This document shows, in pieces, positions 25,778 through 34,468 of a stretch of 64,000 nucleotides of DNA. The stretch's first letter is position 1. Each line of letters starts with the position of its first letter. Under the pieces are notes generated by a model. That model was not told the origin of the DNA. It saw only the letters and a list, made by a program, of their open reading frames with translations, and did not search any database. Made by a program: the position numbers and the translations under genes. This DNA comes from Geodermatophilus bullaregiensis (GTDB lineage Bacteria > Actinomycetota > Actinomycetes > Mycobacteriales > Geodermatophilaceae), in assembly GCF_016907675.1 (NCBI RefSeq), contig NZ_JAFBCJ010000001.1, positions 682,001 through 746,000 on the forward strand, read 5' to 3'.

Positions 25778-26103
25778 CAGTCGTGCACCCGCACGAGCGA
25801 CCACCGGTTGTCGGCGGCGTCCCAGCACAGGTCGTAGACCCCGGCGAAACTCATCCGCGAGCGCCCGGCCCGCACCGCCTCGACCCGGAACACCTCGCGG
25901 GGGGCGACCAGGTCGGCCGAGGCGCCGCCGGGGGTGTCGGCGGGCCGCTGCCACCAGGGCGCGGTCTCCACCCACGAGTCGAGCAGCTCACCGACGACGT
26001 AGCGCCACTGCCCGCGCCAGAACTGCGCGGGACCGAGCGGACCCCGCTCGACCCGCACCTCCTCGCCGACCCGCTCGCCGACCTCACCCAGCACCCGGCT
26101 CAT
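25777..26103 (-). CDS. DUF6504 family protein, first gene of the SOS operon
   Basis: The 108-residue protein contains the family core FWRGQWRYVVGELLDSWVE and a C-terminal YDLCWDAADNRWSLVRVHD. DUF6504 proteins are usually encoded between imuB and dnaE2 in actinobacteria; no function is established. GGGGAG lies six bases before the ATG at 26103. Here it heads the operon directly below a LexA box, with no imuA' or imuB upstream; ybaK is divergent on the other side. Confidence 0.88.
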   Translation of the reverse strand: MSRVLGEVGERVGEEVRVERGPLGPAQFWRGQWRYVVGELLDSWVETAPWWQRPADTPGGASADLVAPREVFRVEAVRAGRSRMSFAGVYDLCWDAADNRWSLVRVHD

Positions 26104-26182
26104 GCCCGACTCCCCACCCCGTGCTCCTGATCGGCCGGCCTCCGCCCGGGCGGGGAAGGTCCCGGGAGCGGTGGCCGGCCGT

Positions 26183-26198
26183 TCGAACGCCTGTTCGA
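26183..26198 (-). promoter_or_regulatory. Perfect LexA (SOS) box of the dnaE2 operon
   Basis: TCGAACGCCTGTTCGA matches TCGAAC-N4-GTTCGA at every fixed position, 80 bases upstream of the DUF6504 start. It overlaps a second perfect 14-bp palindrome CCTGTTCGAACAGG (26190-26203). Confidence 0.93.
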
Positions 26199-26319
26199 AC
26201 AGGTCGAGTACACCCGACCCCGCCGATCGCGTCAAGCCGGACCCGCCCGGGAGGAGGACCACCCGCTCCCTCCCCCTCCGTGCGCGCCGGACGGTACGGC
26301 GAGGCACCGACAGCGGTGG

Positions 26320-26325
26320 CAGGAT
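26320..26325 (+). promoter_or_regulatory. -10 element of a probable leaderless promoter (ybaK-like gene)
   Basis: CAGGAT lies seven bases before the ATG at 26333. Confidence 0.45.
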
Positions 26326-26332
26326 CGACCCC

Positions 26333-26869
26333 ATGAGCCGCCCCACCCACCCCCGGGTGGCCGCGTTCGCCGACCTCCTCGCCGGGGCCGGCGCCGTCGG
26401 GCGGGTCCACGAGCTCCCGTCCGGCGCGCACACCGCCGCCGAGGCCGCCGCCGCGCTCGGCGTCCCGGTCGGGGCGATCGCCAACAGCCTGGTCTTCGAC
26501 GTCGGCGGCGCGCCGCTGCTGGTGCTCACCAGCGGCGCGCACCGGGTCGACGTCGGGAAGGTCGCCGCGCTGCTGGGCGTCCTCCGCGTCGACCGCGCCT
26601 CGGCCGACTTCGTCCGCGCGCACACCGGCCAGCCCATCGGCGGGGTGGCCCCCCTCGGCCACCCCGCGCCCATCGGCACGCTGGTCGACGTCGAGCTGGC
26701 CCGCCACGAGCGCGTCTGGGCCGCGGCCGGGCACCCGTCCGCGGTCTTCCCCACCAGCTACGACGAGCTGCTGCGGCTGACCGCCGGTACCGCCGCGGAG
26801 GTCGGCGACGGGCCGGCGCGGACCGCGAGCACCACGACCACCCCGGACCCCGCGGCGGTGGGTCCGTGA
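26333..26869 (+). CDS. YbaK/EbsC family aminoacyl-tRNA deacylase-like protein
   Basis: YbaK/ProX-type proteins hydrolyse mischarged tRNAs such as Cys-tRNAPro. The 178-residue protein has the conserved IANSLVFDVGGAPLLVLTSG with the Lys position of the family replaced in this subgroup, and GGVAPLGHPAPIGTLVD near residue 105. The C-terminal 25 residues are Thr/Pro-rich linker. The ATG follows a leaderless-type -10. It ends close to the GNAT gene, and both may be one unit. Confidence 0.87.
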   Translation: MSRPTHPRVAAFADLLAGAGAVGRVHELPSGAHTAAEAAAALGVPVGAIANSLVFDVGGAPLLVLTSGAHRVDVGKVAALLGVLRVDRASADFVRAHTGQPIGGVAPLGHPAPIGTLVDVELARHERVWAAAGHPSAVFPTSYDELLRLTAGTAAEVGDGPARTASTTTTPDPAAVGP

Positions 26870-26883
26870 GCGAGGAGGGAACC

Positions 26884-27456
26884 GTGACCGGCACGACACC
26901 CGCGACGCGGGTGACCGAGCTCCCCGTCGGGTGGTTGCGCGACCACATGCACGAGGCGCTGTCCATCTACGGCGAGGCGATGGGCTACGACGCCTCGGTG
27001 GTGGCCGGCCGCTACGGCTACGCCGTCCAGCACACCGAGCGCCCCGGGTTCCGGGCCGTCGGCGCCTTCGCCGCCACCCCCGACGGCGAGCAGCTGGTCG
27101 GGTTCGGCTACGGCTACCTCATCGCCCCCGGCCAGTGGTGGCACGACCAGGTGCGCGCCGCGCTGGACCGGCGCACCGCCAAGCGCTGGCTGCCCGGCGC
27201 CTTCGAGGTGTGCGAGCTGCACGTGCACCCCCAGGCGCAGAGCCGCGGCCTGGGCCGCCGGCTGCTGCACGCGCTGGTCGAGGGCGTCCCCGCCCCGGCG
27301 GCGCTGCTGTCCACGCCCGACGCCGACACCAAGGCCTTCCGGCTGTACCACGCCGACGGGTTCGTCGACCTCGCCCGCGGCCACCACTTCCCCGGCGACG
27401 CCCGCCCGTTCGCCATCCTCGGCGCCCGGCTCCCGCTGCGCGCGAGCGCGTCCTGA
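26884..27456 (+). CDS. GNAT family N-acetyltransferase
   Basis: The 190-residue protein shows the acetyl-CoA site VCELHVHPQAQSRGLGRRLL (Q/R-x-x-G-x-G/A) near residue 120 and a C-terminal AFRLYHADGFVDLARG typical of GNAT folds. The acceptor is unknown. GTG 26884 is preferred because GGAGG lies five bases upstream; a GTG six codons earlier overlaps the ybaK stop. It is followed after five bases by the carotenoid-type oxidoreductase, so it may belong to that operon. Confidence 0.85.
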   Translation: MTGTTPATRVTELPVGWLRDHMHEALSIYGEAMGYDASVVAGRYGYAVQHTERPGFRAVGAFAATPDGEQLVGFGYGYLIAPGQWWHDQVRAALDRRTAKRWLPGAFEVCELHVHPQAQSRGLGRRLLHALVEGVPAPAALLSTPDADTKAFRLYHADGFVDLARGHHFPGDARPFAILGARLPLRASAS

Positions 27457-27461
27457 CCGGC

Positions 27462-29114
27462 GTGCCGGAGCCCGACCGCGGCGTCGACGCCGTCGTCGTC
27501 GGCGCGGGCCACAACGGGCTGGTCGCCGCCTGCTACCTCGCCCGCGCGGGGCTCTCGGTCGAGGTGGTCGAGCGCGACGAGGTGCTCGGCGGCGCGGTGT
27601 CGACCGTCGAGCGCTGGCCCGGCGTCCGCGTGGACCGCGGCTCCAGCGCCCACGTCATCGTCCGGCACAGCGGCGTCGTCGAGGAGCTCGACCTCGCCGT
27701 CCACGGGCTGCGCTACCTCGACTGCGACCCGTGGGGGTTCGCCCCCGCGCCGGTCCCCGGCGACCCCGGCCCGGACGGCCGGCCGCTGGTCCTCTCCGTC
27801 GACCTCGACGCCACCTGCGCCTCGATCGCCGCCGCCTGCGGCGAGGACGACGCCGCCGCCTACCGCCGCTTCGTCGGCGTGTGGGGCCCCCGCAGCCGCG
27901 CCGTCGTCGACTCCTTCGGCCGCCGGCCCACCCCGCTGGGCCTGGTCCGCGCGTTCTGGCCGCTCGGCGCGCCCACCGGCGACGCCCCGCGCACGCCCGG
28001 CGGCGACCTCGCCGTCGACTTCCTCGGCTCCGGCGACGCGCTGCTCGACCGCTGGTTCACCAGCGAGCGGCTCAAGGCGGCGCTGGCCTGGTTCGGCGCG
28101 CAGTCCGGCCCGCCGATGTCCGAGCCGGGCACCGCGGCGATGGTCGCCTGGGTGGCGCTGCTGCACGACGTCCCGCCGGGCCACCCGGTGGGCGGCTCGG
28201 GCGGTCTGACGGCGGCGCTGCGCGCCCGGCTGGAGTCCGACGGCGGCCGGGTGACCCTCGGCGACGGCGCCGCGCGGTTGCTCGTCGACGGCGGCCGGGT
28301 GACCGGCGTGGAGACGACGTCGGGACGGCGGGTGCACGCCCCGGTGGTCGTGGCCGCCTGCCACGTGCTGGCCACCCGCGACCTCGCCGGCGAGCACGCC
28401 CCGGCGGCGCTGGCCGACGCCGCGCCGCCGGTCGGCAACGGGTTCGGGCTGGTGCTGCGGGCGCTCACCGACGCGCTGCCCGCCTATCCCGGCGTCGACC
28501 CGGCGGTCTCCGCGCAGGGGCTGCAGCTGCTGTGCACCGACCGGGCGCAGCTGGCCGCCGCGCACGGCGACTGGCTGGCCGGCCGGCTGCCGCGCGAGCC
28601 GGTGCCGCTGGCGATGTCCTTCTCCGCGAGCGACGACACCCTCGCCCCGCCCGGGCAGCACGTGGTCACCGTCTGGGGGCAGTGGTACCCCTACGCCCTC
28701 GCCGACGGCGGGGACTGGGACGCCCTCGCCGAGACCGAGGCGCAGCGGCTGGTCGCGGCGGTCGACCGGTTCGCGCCCGGCTTCGCCGGCTCGGTGCGGC
28801 AGCTCTACGTGCAGACCCCGCTGCTGCTGGAGCGGGAGCTGTCGCTGCTGCGCGGCAACGTCATGCACGTGGAGATGGGCCTGGCCAGCATGTTCGCGTT
28901 CCGGCCGACGCCGGCGCTGTCGGGCTACCGCGTCCCCGGCCTGGGCGGGCTGTACCTGGCCGGCGCCTCCACCCACCCCGGCGGCGGGGTCTCGGGCAAC
29001 TCCGGCCGGACGGCGGCGCGCGTGGTGCTGGCCGACCGCGGCCGGCTCCCCCGCGCCCGGGCCCGCGTGCAGGGCACGGTCGGGCGGCTGGTGCGCACGG
29101 CCCGCGCCCGGTGA
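27462..29114 (+). CDS. FAD-dependent carotenoid oxidoreductase, CrtO/PYROXD2-like
   Basis: The 550-residue flavoprotein begins with the FAD-binding VVVGAGHNGLVAACYLARAG and ends with GLYLAGASTHPGGGVSGNSG, the C-terminal FAD contact of the phytoene desaturase superfamily. It is closer in these signatures to CrtO-type ketolases than to CrtI. The adjacent cruF and cruG genes point to tailoring of an acyclic carotenoid such as ketolation or desaturation of the end group. The reaction cannot be fixed from sequence. The end overlaps cruF by GTGA. Confidence 0.8.
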   Translation: MPEPDRGVDAVVVGAGHNGLVAACYLARAGLSVEVVERDEVLGGAVSTVERWPGVRVDRGSSAHVIVRHSGVVEELDLAVHGLRYLDCDPWGFAPAPVPGDPGPDGRPLVLSVDLDATCASIAAACGEDDAAAYRRFVGVWGPRSRAVVDSFGRRPTPLGLVRAFWPLGAPTGDAPRTPGGDLAVDFLGSGDALLDRWFTSERLKAALAWFGAQSGPPMSEPGTAAMVAWVALLHDVPPGHPVGGSGGLTAALRARLESDGGRVTLGDGAARLLVDGGRVTGVETTSGRRVHAPVVVAACHVLATRDLAGEHAPAALADAAPPVGNGFGLVLRALTDALPAYPGVDPAVSAQGLQLLCTDRAQLAAAHGDWLAGRLPREPVPLAMSFSASDDTLAPPGQHVVTVWGQWYPYALADGGDWDALAETEAQRLVAAVDRFAPGFAGSVRQLYVQTPLLLERELSLLRGNVMHVEMGLASMFAFRPTPALSGYRVPGLGGLYLAGASTHPGGGVSGNSGRTAARVVLADRGRLPRARARVQGTVGRLVRTARAR

Positions 29115-29938
29115 GCGCCGCGACGGCGCACCTCCGGCGGGCCGGCGCCCCGGCGTGGGCCCGGCTCCCGCTCGCGCTGGCCGTGCTGCTCGTCCTCGCC
29201 GCGATCGCCTACCCCCTCACCGACGGCGCCGCCCGCGACGCGGTGTCCTGGACGATCGTGCTGGTGGGCTCGGCGGTCTCGGTGACCTCCGCGGCGGCCG
29301 CGCACGGCGCCCGCACCGCGGCCGCGGTCCTCGGGCTGGTCGTCGTCGCCGCGGTGGCCTTCGAGGCGGTGGGGACGGCCACCGGCGTCCCCTACGGCCC
29401 CTACACCTACAGCGACGCGCTCGGCCCCACGCTGCTGCGCGTCCCGTTCCTCGTGCCGCTGGCCTGGCTGATGATGGCGTGGCCGAGCCGGGTCCTGGCC
29501 GTGGTGCTCACCCGCCGGGTCCGGCCCGGCCGGCAGCGGGCCGCGCGGGTCGTCGTGGCCGCCGCGGTGTTCGCCGGCTGGGACGTCGTCCTCGACCCGC
29601 AGCTGGTGCAGGCCGGCTACTGGACCTGGGCGCAGCCGCAGCCGGGCCTGCCGGGCATCGACACCGTGCCGCTGACCAACCTCGGCGGCTGGCTGCTGGC
29701 CGGCCTGGTGCTCATGTCGCTGCTCGACCTCGCCGTCGCGCGCACCGCGCTGCCCGGCGGTCCGCGCGCCGGCTCCGGGGCCGCCGTGGCCGCCCCGCTG
29801 CTGGTGATCGCGTGGATGGTGCCCGGCGGTGCGCTGGCGCACGCGCTGTGGCTGGACCTGCCCGGCTCGGCGGCCTGGGGTGCGGCCCTGTCGGTACCGG
29901 TGCTGGTCACGCTGGCCGTGCAGGCCCGCCGTCCGTGA
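29111..29938 (+). CDS. cruF: Carotenoid 1,2-hydratase, CruF family
   Basis: CruF adds water to the terminal double bond of acyclic carotenoid ends. The 275-residue membrane protein has about seven helices and the conserved GVPYGPYTYSDALGP and FAGWDVVLDPQLVQAGYWTW blocks of the DUF422/CruF family. It lies between a CrtO-like gene and a glycosyltransferase with overlapping stops and starts on both sides, an order known from other carotenoid producers that make hydroxylated and glycosylated pigments. Confidence 0.88.
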   Translation: MSAATAHLRRAGAPAWARLPLALAVLLVLAAIAYPLTDGAARDAVSWTIVLVGSAVSVTSAAAAHGARTAAAVLGLVVVAAVAFEAVGTATGVPYGPYTYSDALGPTLLRVPFLVPLAWLMMAWPSRVLAVVLTRRVRPGRQRAARVVVAAAVFAGWDVVLDPQLVQAGYWTWAQPQPGLPGIDTVPLTNLGGWLLAGLVLMSLLDLAVARTALPGGPRAGSGAAVAAPLLVIAWMVPGGALAHALWLDLPGSAAWGAALSVPVLVTLAVQARRP

Positions 29939-31050
29939 GCGGTCCGGCGCCGCGGGTCCTGCTCCGGGGTCTGACCGGGCTGGCCGTCGCCGGCGCCGCG
30001 CACGCCGCGGTCAACGCCCGACTGCTGCGCCGTCCCCCGGCCGACCCGCCGGAGGTGACCCGGCCGGTCACCGTCGTCGTCCCGGTGCGCGACGAGGAGG
30101 CGCAGGTCGGCGGCTGCCTGGCCGCGGTCCTGGCCTCGCGCGGCGTGCCGCGCCTGCGGGTGGTCGTCGTCGACGACGGCTCCACCGACGGCACCGCCGA
30201 CGTCGTCGGCTCGGTCGAGGACCCGCGGGTGCGGCTGGTGACCGCCCCTCCCCCGCCGGCGGGCTGGCTGGGCAAGCCGCACGCCTGCTGGGTGGGCGCG
30301 CGGACGATGACCGAGGACGGCGTCCTGGTCTTCGTCGACGCCGACGTCCGCCTGACCCCCGACGCCGTGGCCGCGGCGGTGTGGCTGCTCGACGCGCACG
30401 GCCTCGACCTGGTCTCGCCGTGGCCGCGTCCGGTGGCCGGCACCCTCGCCGAGCGGCTGGTGCAGCCGCTGTCGCCGTGGCTGTGGATGACGACGCTGCC
30501 GCTGCGGGCCGCCGAGCGCTCGCCGCGGCCGTCGCTGACCGCGGCCAACGGCCAGTTCCTCGCGCTGACCCGCCGCGGGTACCTGCGCGCCCGCGGGCAC
30601 GCGGCGGTGCGCGACGAGGTGGTCGAGGACGTCGCCCTGGCCCGCGCGGTGAAGCGGTCGGGCGGCCGGGCGGTCCCGGCCGCCGGCGCCGCGCTGGCCG
30701 AGTGCCGGATGTACGACGGCTGGGCGGCGATGCGCGCGGGCTACGGCAAGTCGCTGTGGGCCTCGGTCGGCGGCTCCCCGGCCGCCGGCGTGGCCGCGGC
30801 CGCGGTGCTGACCGCCGTCGGGGTGGTGCCGGCCCTGGCCGCGCTGCGCGGCTCCCGGGCCGGGCTGGCCGGCTACCTGGCCGGAGTGGCCGGGCGGGCG
30901 GTGAGCGCGGCGGCGACCGGTGGGCGGGTCTGGCCCGACGCGCTGGCCCACCCGCTGTCGCTGCTGGCCCTCGACGTGCTGCTGGCCGGGTCGGTGGCCG
31001 GGCACCGGCGGGGCACGCTGACCTGGCGGGGCCGCGTCCTCGGCGGGTGA
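29935..31050 (+). CDS. cruG: Glycosyltransferase family 2, CruG-like
   Basis: The 371-residue protein has an N-terminal membrane helix, a GT-A domain (VTVVVPVRDEEAQVGGCL, VVVDDGSTDGT, FVDADVRL as the metal-binding DxD, and VVEDVALARAVKR) and two or three C-terminal membrane helices. It probably glycosylates the hydroxyl group made by CruF. The call depends on context as much as sequence; a role in another membrane lipid is possible. GTG 29935 overlaps the cruF stop. Confidence 0.82.
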   Translation: MSGPAPRVLLRGLTGLAVAGAAHAAVNARLLRRPPADPPEVTRPVTVVVPVRDEEAQVGGCLAAVLASRGVPRLRVVVVDDGSTDGTADVVGSVEDPRVRLVTAPPPPAGWLGKPHACWVGARTMTEDGVLVFVDADVRLTPDAVAAAVWLLDAHGLDLVSPWPRPVAGTLAERLVQPLSPWLWMTTLPLRAAERSPRPSLTAANGQFLALTRRGYLRARGHAAVRDEVVEDVALARAVKRSGGRAVPAAGAALAECRMYDGWAAMRAGYGKSLWASVGGSPAAGVAAAAVLTAVGVVPALAALRGSRAGLAGYLAGVAGRAVSAAATGGRVWPDALAHPLSLLALDVLLAGSVAGHRRGTLTWRGRVLGG

Positions 31051-31067
31051 GCCGTGCGCGGCCGGGC

Positions 31068-31073
31068 GAGGAT
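31068..31073 (+). promoter_or_regulatory. -10-like element before the flavin reductase
   Basis: GAGGAT lies six bases before the GTG at 31080, the common local leaderless arrangement, though the first base departs from TANNNT. Confidence 0.35.
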
Positions 31074-31079
31074 GGGGGC

Positions 31080-31739
31080 GTGACCACCCCCGAGAGCAGC
31101 CGCCCGCGGACGCCGTTCGACCCGGCGGGGATGCGCCCGTCGGACTTCTACCGGGTGATGAACTCGATCGTGGTGCCGCGGCCGATCGCGTGGGTGCTCA
31201 CCCGCTCGGCCGAGGGCGTGCACAACCTGGCGCCGCACTCCTTCTACACGGTGGCGTGCGTGCAGCCGCCGGTCGTGCAGTTCACGTCGGTGGGCCGCAA
31301 GGACTCGCTGAACAACGTCGAGGCGACCGGCGACTTCACCGTCAACCTGGTGCCCGAGGACCTGTTCGAGCAGGCCAACGCCACCGGCACCGACTTCCCG
31401 CCGGACCAGAGCGAGGCCGAGCACGCCGGTGTGCGGCTCGAGCCCAGCGAGCGCGTCGCCGCGATGCGGGTGGCGCAGTCGCCGGTGAGCATCGAGTGCA
31501 CGCTGCACGCGACGCTGCGGCTCGGCGACAGCACCGTCGTCTTCGGCCGCGTGCAGTGGGTGAGCGTGGTCAGCGACGCCGTCCGGGACGGCCGGCCGCG
31601 CATCGAGGAGCTGCGGCCGCTGGCCCGCCTCGGCGGCAACGAGTGGTGCACCGTCGGCGAGGTGAAGGTGATCCCGCGGATCCCCTACACGACGTGGGCC
31701 GGGGACCCCGCGATCGGCGAGCAGGTCCGCGGCGGCTGA
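31080..31739 (+). CDS. Flavin reductase family protein (FMN-binding split barrel)
   Basis: The 219-residue protein has the flavoredoxin-type opening VMNSIVVPRPIAWVLTRS and the FMN-contacting LAPHSFYTVACVQPPVVQFT, then DFTVNLVPEDLFEQAN. Members reduce FMN or use it for oxidoreduction with a partner monooxygenase. No partner is obvious nearby. It ends five bases before the convergent adenosine kinase stop. Confidence 0.88.
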   Translation: MTTPESSRPRTPFDPAGMRPSDFYRVMNSIVVPRPIAWVLTRSAEGVHNLAPHSFYTVACVQPPVVQFTSVGRKDSLNNVEATGDFTVNLVPEDLFEQANATGTDFPPDQSEAEHAGVRLEPSERVAAMRVAQSPVSIECTLHATLRLGDSTVVFGRVQWVSVVSDAVRDGRPRIEELRPLARLGGNEWCTVGEVKVIPRIPYTTWAGDPAIGEQVRGG

Positions 31740-31743
31740 CCGC

Positions 31744-32721
31744 TCAGCGGGGCAGGTGCTCGGCCACCTCGGCGGCGGCCTCGTCGCCGAAGGCCGCGGC
31801 GAACCGCTCGAGGAACGGCTCGCGGCGCAGCTCGTACTCCTGGGTGCCGACCACCTCGACGGCCTCGGTGGCCACCGCCGAGCCGAGCTGGGTGGCCCGC
31901 TCGAGGCCCAGCCCCCACGTGCGGCCGGCGATGAACCCGGCCCGCAGCGCGTCGCCGCCGCCGGTGGGCTCCACCGGCTTGGTCTCGGGGACGGCGATGA
32001 CCTCGATCGGGTCGGCCCCGGCCGCGCGGACGAGCACGCCGTTGGCCGCGCGGGTGGTCACCCAGGTGCCGACCCGGCCCAGGATCTCGGCGGCGTCCCA
32101 GCCGGTCTTCTGCATGAGCAGCGCGGACTCGTACTCGTTGGTGAACAGCAGGTCGGCGCCGTCGACCAGGTCGCGGATCATCTCGCCGTCGGCCCAGGCC
32201 AGCTGCTGGCTGGGGTCGGCGGCGAAGGCGATGCCGCGCTCCCGGCACTCGCGGGTGTGGCGCACCATCGCCGTCGGGTCGTTGGGCCCGATCACGACGA
32301 GGTCGGGGGTGCCGACGCGGTCGCACACCGGCGCGAGCTCGATCTGGCCGGCCTCGCTCATCGCGCCCGAGTAGAACGACGCGATCTGGTTGTTCACCGC
32401 GTCGGTGGTGCACACGAACCGCGCGGTGTGCTTGAGCTCGGACCAGCGCACGTCCCGGGTGTCCACCCCGTGGCGGGTCAGCCAGGCGTCGTAGTCGGCG
32501 AAGTCGCTGCCCACCGAGCCGACCAGCACCGGGGACAGGCCCAGCAGCCCCAGCCCGTAGGCCATGTTCGCCCCGGCGCCCCCGCGGTGCTGGATGAGGT
32601 CGTCGACCAGGAACGACAGCGAGACGTTCTCCATCTGGCCCTCGACGAACTGGTCGGTGAACCGGCCCGGGAAGGTCATCAGGTGGTCGGTGGCGATGGA
32701 GCCGGTGACGACGACGGGCAC
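31744..32721 (-). CDS. adoK: Adenosine kinase, PfkB family (Rv2202c/AdoK-like)
   Basis: AdoK phosphorylates adenosine for purine salvage. The 325-residue protein begins VVVTGSIATDHLMTFPGRF and has HRGGAGANMAYGLGLLG and AADPSQQLAW, close to the mycobacterial enzyme. The anion-hole/catalytic motif reads TGGGDALRAGF with the catalytic Asp present. The GTG at 32721 is supported by GAGGAG six bases upstream. The gene stands alone. Another sugar substrate cannot be excluded, but the match to AdoK is strong. Confidence 0.9.
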   Translation of the reverse strand: MPVVVTGSIATDHLMTFPGRFTDQFVEGQMENVSLSFLVDDLIQHRGGAGANMAYGLGLLGLSPVLVGSVGSDFADYDAWLTRHGVDTRDVRWSELKHTARFVCTTDAVNNQIASFYSGAMSEAGQIELAPVCDRVGTPDLVVIGPNDPTAMVRHTRECRERGIAFAADPSQQLAWADGEMIRDLVDGADLLFTNEYESALLMQKTGWDAAEILGRVGTWVTTRAANGVLVRAAGADPIEVIAVPETKPVEPTGGGDALRAGFIAGRTWGLGLERATQLGSAVATEAVEVVGTQEYELRREPFLERFAAAFGDEAAAEVAEHLPR

Positions 32722-32873
32722 GGGGGCTCCTCGGACGGTGGGGACGGACGGCCGCGGGACCCGCGGCGGGGGCGAGGGCCGCGCGGCGGCCGGGACGGTG
32801 GCGCAGGCCCACCCTAGGCAGCCCGACCGGGAGCGCGCCGCCCGGCGTGGGCGCCCTCCCGGTGGGTGACCGG

Positions 32874-33557
32874 TCAGTCGCCCAGCGCCCGCCGCAGCGA
32901 GAACCCGAGCTGGGCGGTGCCCACCACCCCGAGGACGGCGCCCGCGGCGGCCCCGGCGGTCACCACGACCGCCGGGCCGTCGGCGACCCCGGCCGCCTCC
33001 GCCAGCCCGGTCGCGGCGACGATCCCGGCCCCGCCCACGGTGAGGGCGGTCATCACGACCCGGGTGGGCCGCTCCCACACCGAGATCGCCCCGGTCTCGG
33101 CCACGCCCGCCTGCCCGGCGCGGGCGCGCAGGTAGTCGGGCAGCCAGCACAGCGCGCCGAACAGCGCGGCCAGCCAGCCCGGCGCCCCGGCGACCCACAG
33201 GGTGAGCGCGTACCCGGCCTCGGTGAGCCGGTCGACGGCGGAGTCGAGGACGTACCCGCGCCGCGAGGCGCGCCCGCCGGCCAGGGCGAGCGCGCCGTCG
33301 AGGGAGTCCAGCAGCCCCGAGAGCCCGACCAGCAGGCCCGCCGCGACGAGCCACGCCCCGCCGGCGAGCGCCGGGCCGACCGCGGCCAGCGCCACTCCCA
33401 GCCCCAGGGCGGTCGCGGCCAGCGGCGGCAGCCAGGCCACCGACCGGGCCAGCGCGTAGGCCAGCGACAGCCAGCCGTGCACGAGCCGGCTGGCCGCCGG
33501 GTCGGTGCCGCCGTGCCAGCGCGACCACTCGGCGAGGTACTCCTCGCGGCTCAGCAC
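32874..33557 (-). CDS. CDP-alcohol phosphatidyltransferase family protein with altered motif
   Basis: These membrane enzymes move a phosphoalcohol from a CDP-lipid. The 227-residue protein has about six helices and the motif DSLDGALALAGGRASRRG followed by LDSAVDR. The four Asp and both Gly are kept, but the Arg that normally follows the Ala (DG-x2-AR) is Leu. The substrate is unknown. The GTG at 33557 has GGGAG five bases upstream. It is divergent from the lipase gene. Confidence 0.82.
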   Translation of the reverse strand: MLSREEYLAEWSRWHGGTDPAASRLVHGWLSLAYALARSVAWLPPLAATALGLGVALAAVGPALAGGAWLVAAGLLVGLSGLLDSLDGALALAGGRASRRGYVLDSAVDRLTEAGYALTLWVAGAPGWLAALFGALCWLPDYLRARAGQAGVAETGAISVWERPTRVVMTALTVGGAGIVAATGLAEAAGVADGPAVVVTAGAAAGAVLGVVGTAQLGFSLRRALGD

Positions 33558-33613
33558 GGTCGCGCTCCCACCGGCGCAGTCCACCAGCCCCGCCGCCGCC
33601 GGGCGAGACCGGG

Positions 33614-33619
33614 GACAGT
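33614..33619 (+). promoter_or_regulatory. -10-like element before the lipase gene
   Basis: GACAGT lies six bases before the GTG at 33626; the arrangement fits a leaderless transcript. Confidence 0.3.
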
Positions 33620-33625
33620 GGGAGC

Positions 33626-34435
33626 GTGCTCGCCGGCCTCGCCCCCGCCCGCCGCCGCCTGGTCCTGGTGCTGCTCGCCCTGGTCGTCGCCGCCGCCGTC
33701 GCCGGGACGGCGCTGCTGCTGTCCGCCCGCGCGGACGCCCCGGCACCGGCCGCCCCGGTGTCGCAGGAAGAGCCCGGACCGGTCCTGCTGGTGCCCGGTT
33801 ACGGCGGCTCGACCCGCTCGCTGGCGTCGCTGGCCGACCGGCTGACCGCCGAGGGCCGCGACGCCACCGTGGTCGCCGTCCCCGGCGGCGGCACCGGTGA
33901 CCTCGCCGCCTCCGCCGACGCCCTGGACGCCGCCGTCGAGGCCGCCCTGCAGCGCACGGGCGCCGGCAGCGTCGACGTCGTCGGCTACTCGGCGGGGGGT
34001 GTGGTCGCCCGGCTGTGGGCCGCCGACGGGGGGGCCGCCGTCGCCCGGCGGGTGCTCACCCTCGGCGCTCCGCACCACGGCACCACGCTGGCCGACCTGG
34101 CCGGCGACGTCGCACCCGGCCAGTGCCCGGAGGCGTGCCGGCAGCTGGCCACCGACAGCCCGCTGCTCGACGACCTCAACGCCGGCGACGAGACGCCGGC
34201 CGGGCCGACGTGGGTGTCGGTGTGGACGGCGCAGGACCAGACGGTGACCCCGCCGGACTCTGCCCGCCTCGACGGCGCGGTCAACGTGCAGGTGCAGTCG
34301 GTGTGCGCCGCCGCGCGGGTCGACCACGGCCGGCTGCCCGGCGACCCGCTGGTCCAGGCGATCGTGCTGGCCGAGCTGGCACCCGGCGACCCCCTGGAGC
34401 TCGGCCCCGCCGACTGCGCCCGCCTCGGCGGCTGA
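33626..34435 (+). CDS. Secreted or membrane-anchored triacylglycerol lipase-like alpha/beta hydrolase
   Basis: The 269-residue protein starts with a basic stretch and one hydrophobic segment (about 12-32), a signal peptide or anchor. The mature part has the oxyanion loop LLVPGYGGSTRS, the nucleophile elbow GYSAGG (Ser near 114), a probable acid in WTAQDQTVTP and the catalytic His in ARVDHGRLPGD. It resembles Streptomyces/Bacillus-type small lipases (EstA/LipA). Two Cys near residue 170 may pair. Substrate specificity is unknown. Confidence 0.87.
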   Translation: MLAGLAPARRRLVLVLLALVVAAAVAGTALLLSARADAPAPAAPVSQEEPGPVLLVPGYGGSTRSLASLADRLTAEGRDATVVAVPGGGTGDLAASADALDAAVEAALQRTGAGSVDVVGYSAGGVVARLWAADGGAAVARRVLTLGAPHHGTTLADLAGDVAPGQCPEACRQLATDSPLLDDLNAGDETPAGPTWVSVWTAQDQTVTPPDSARLDGAVNVQVQSVCAAARVDHGRLPGDPLVQAIVLAELAPGDPLELGPADCARLGG

Positions 34436-34468
34436 CCGCCCGCGCGGTGATCAGGTGACCTGGTCGTC

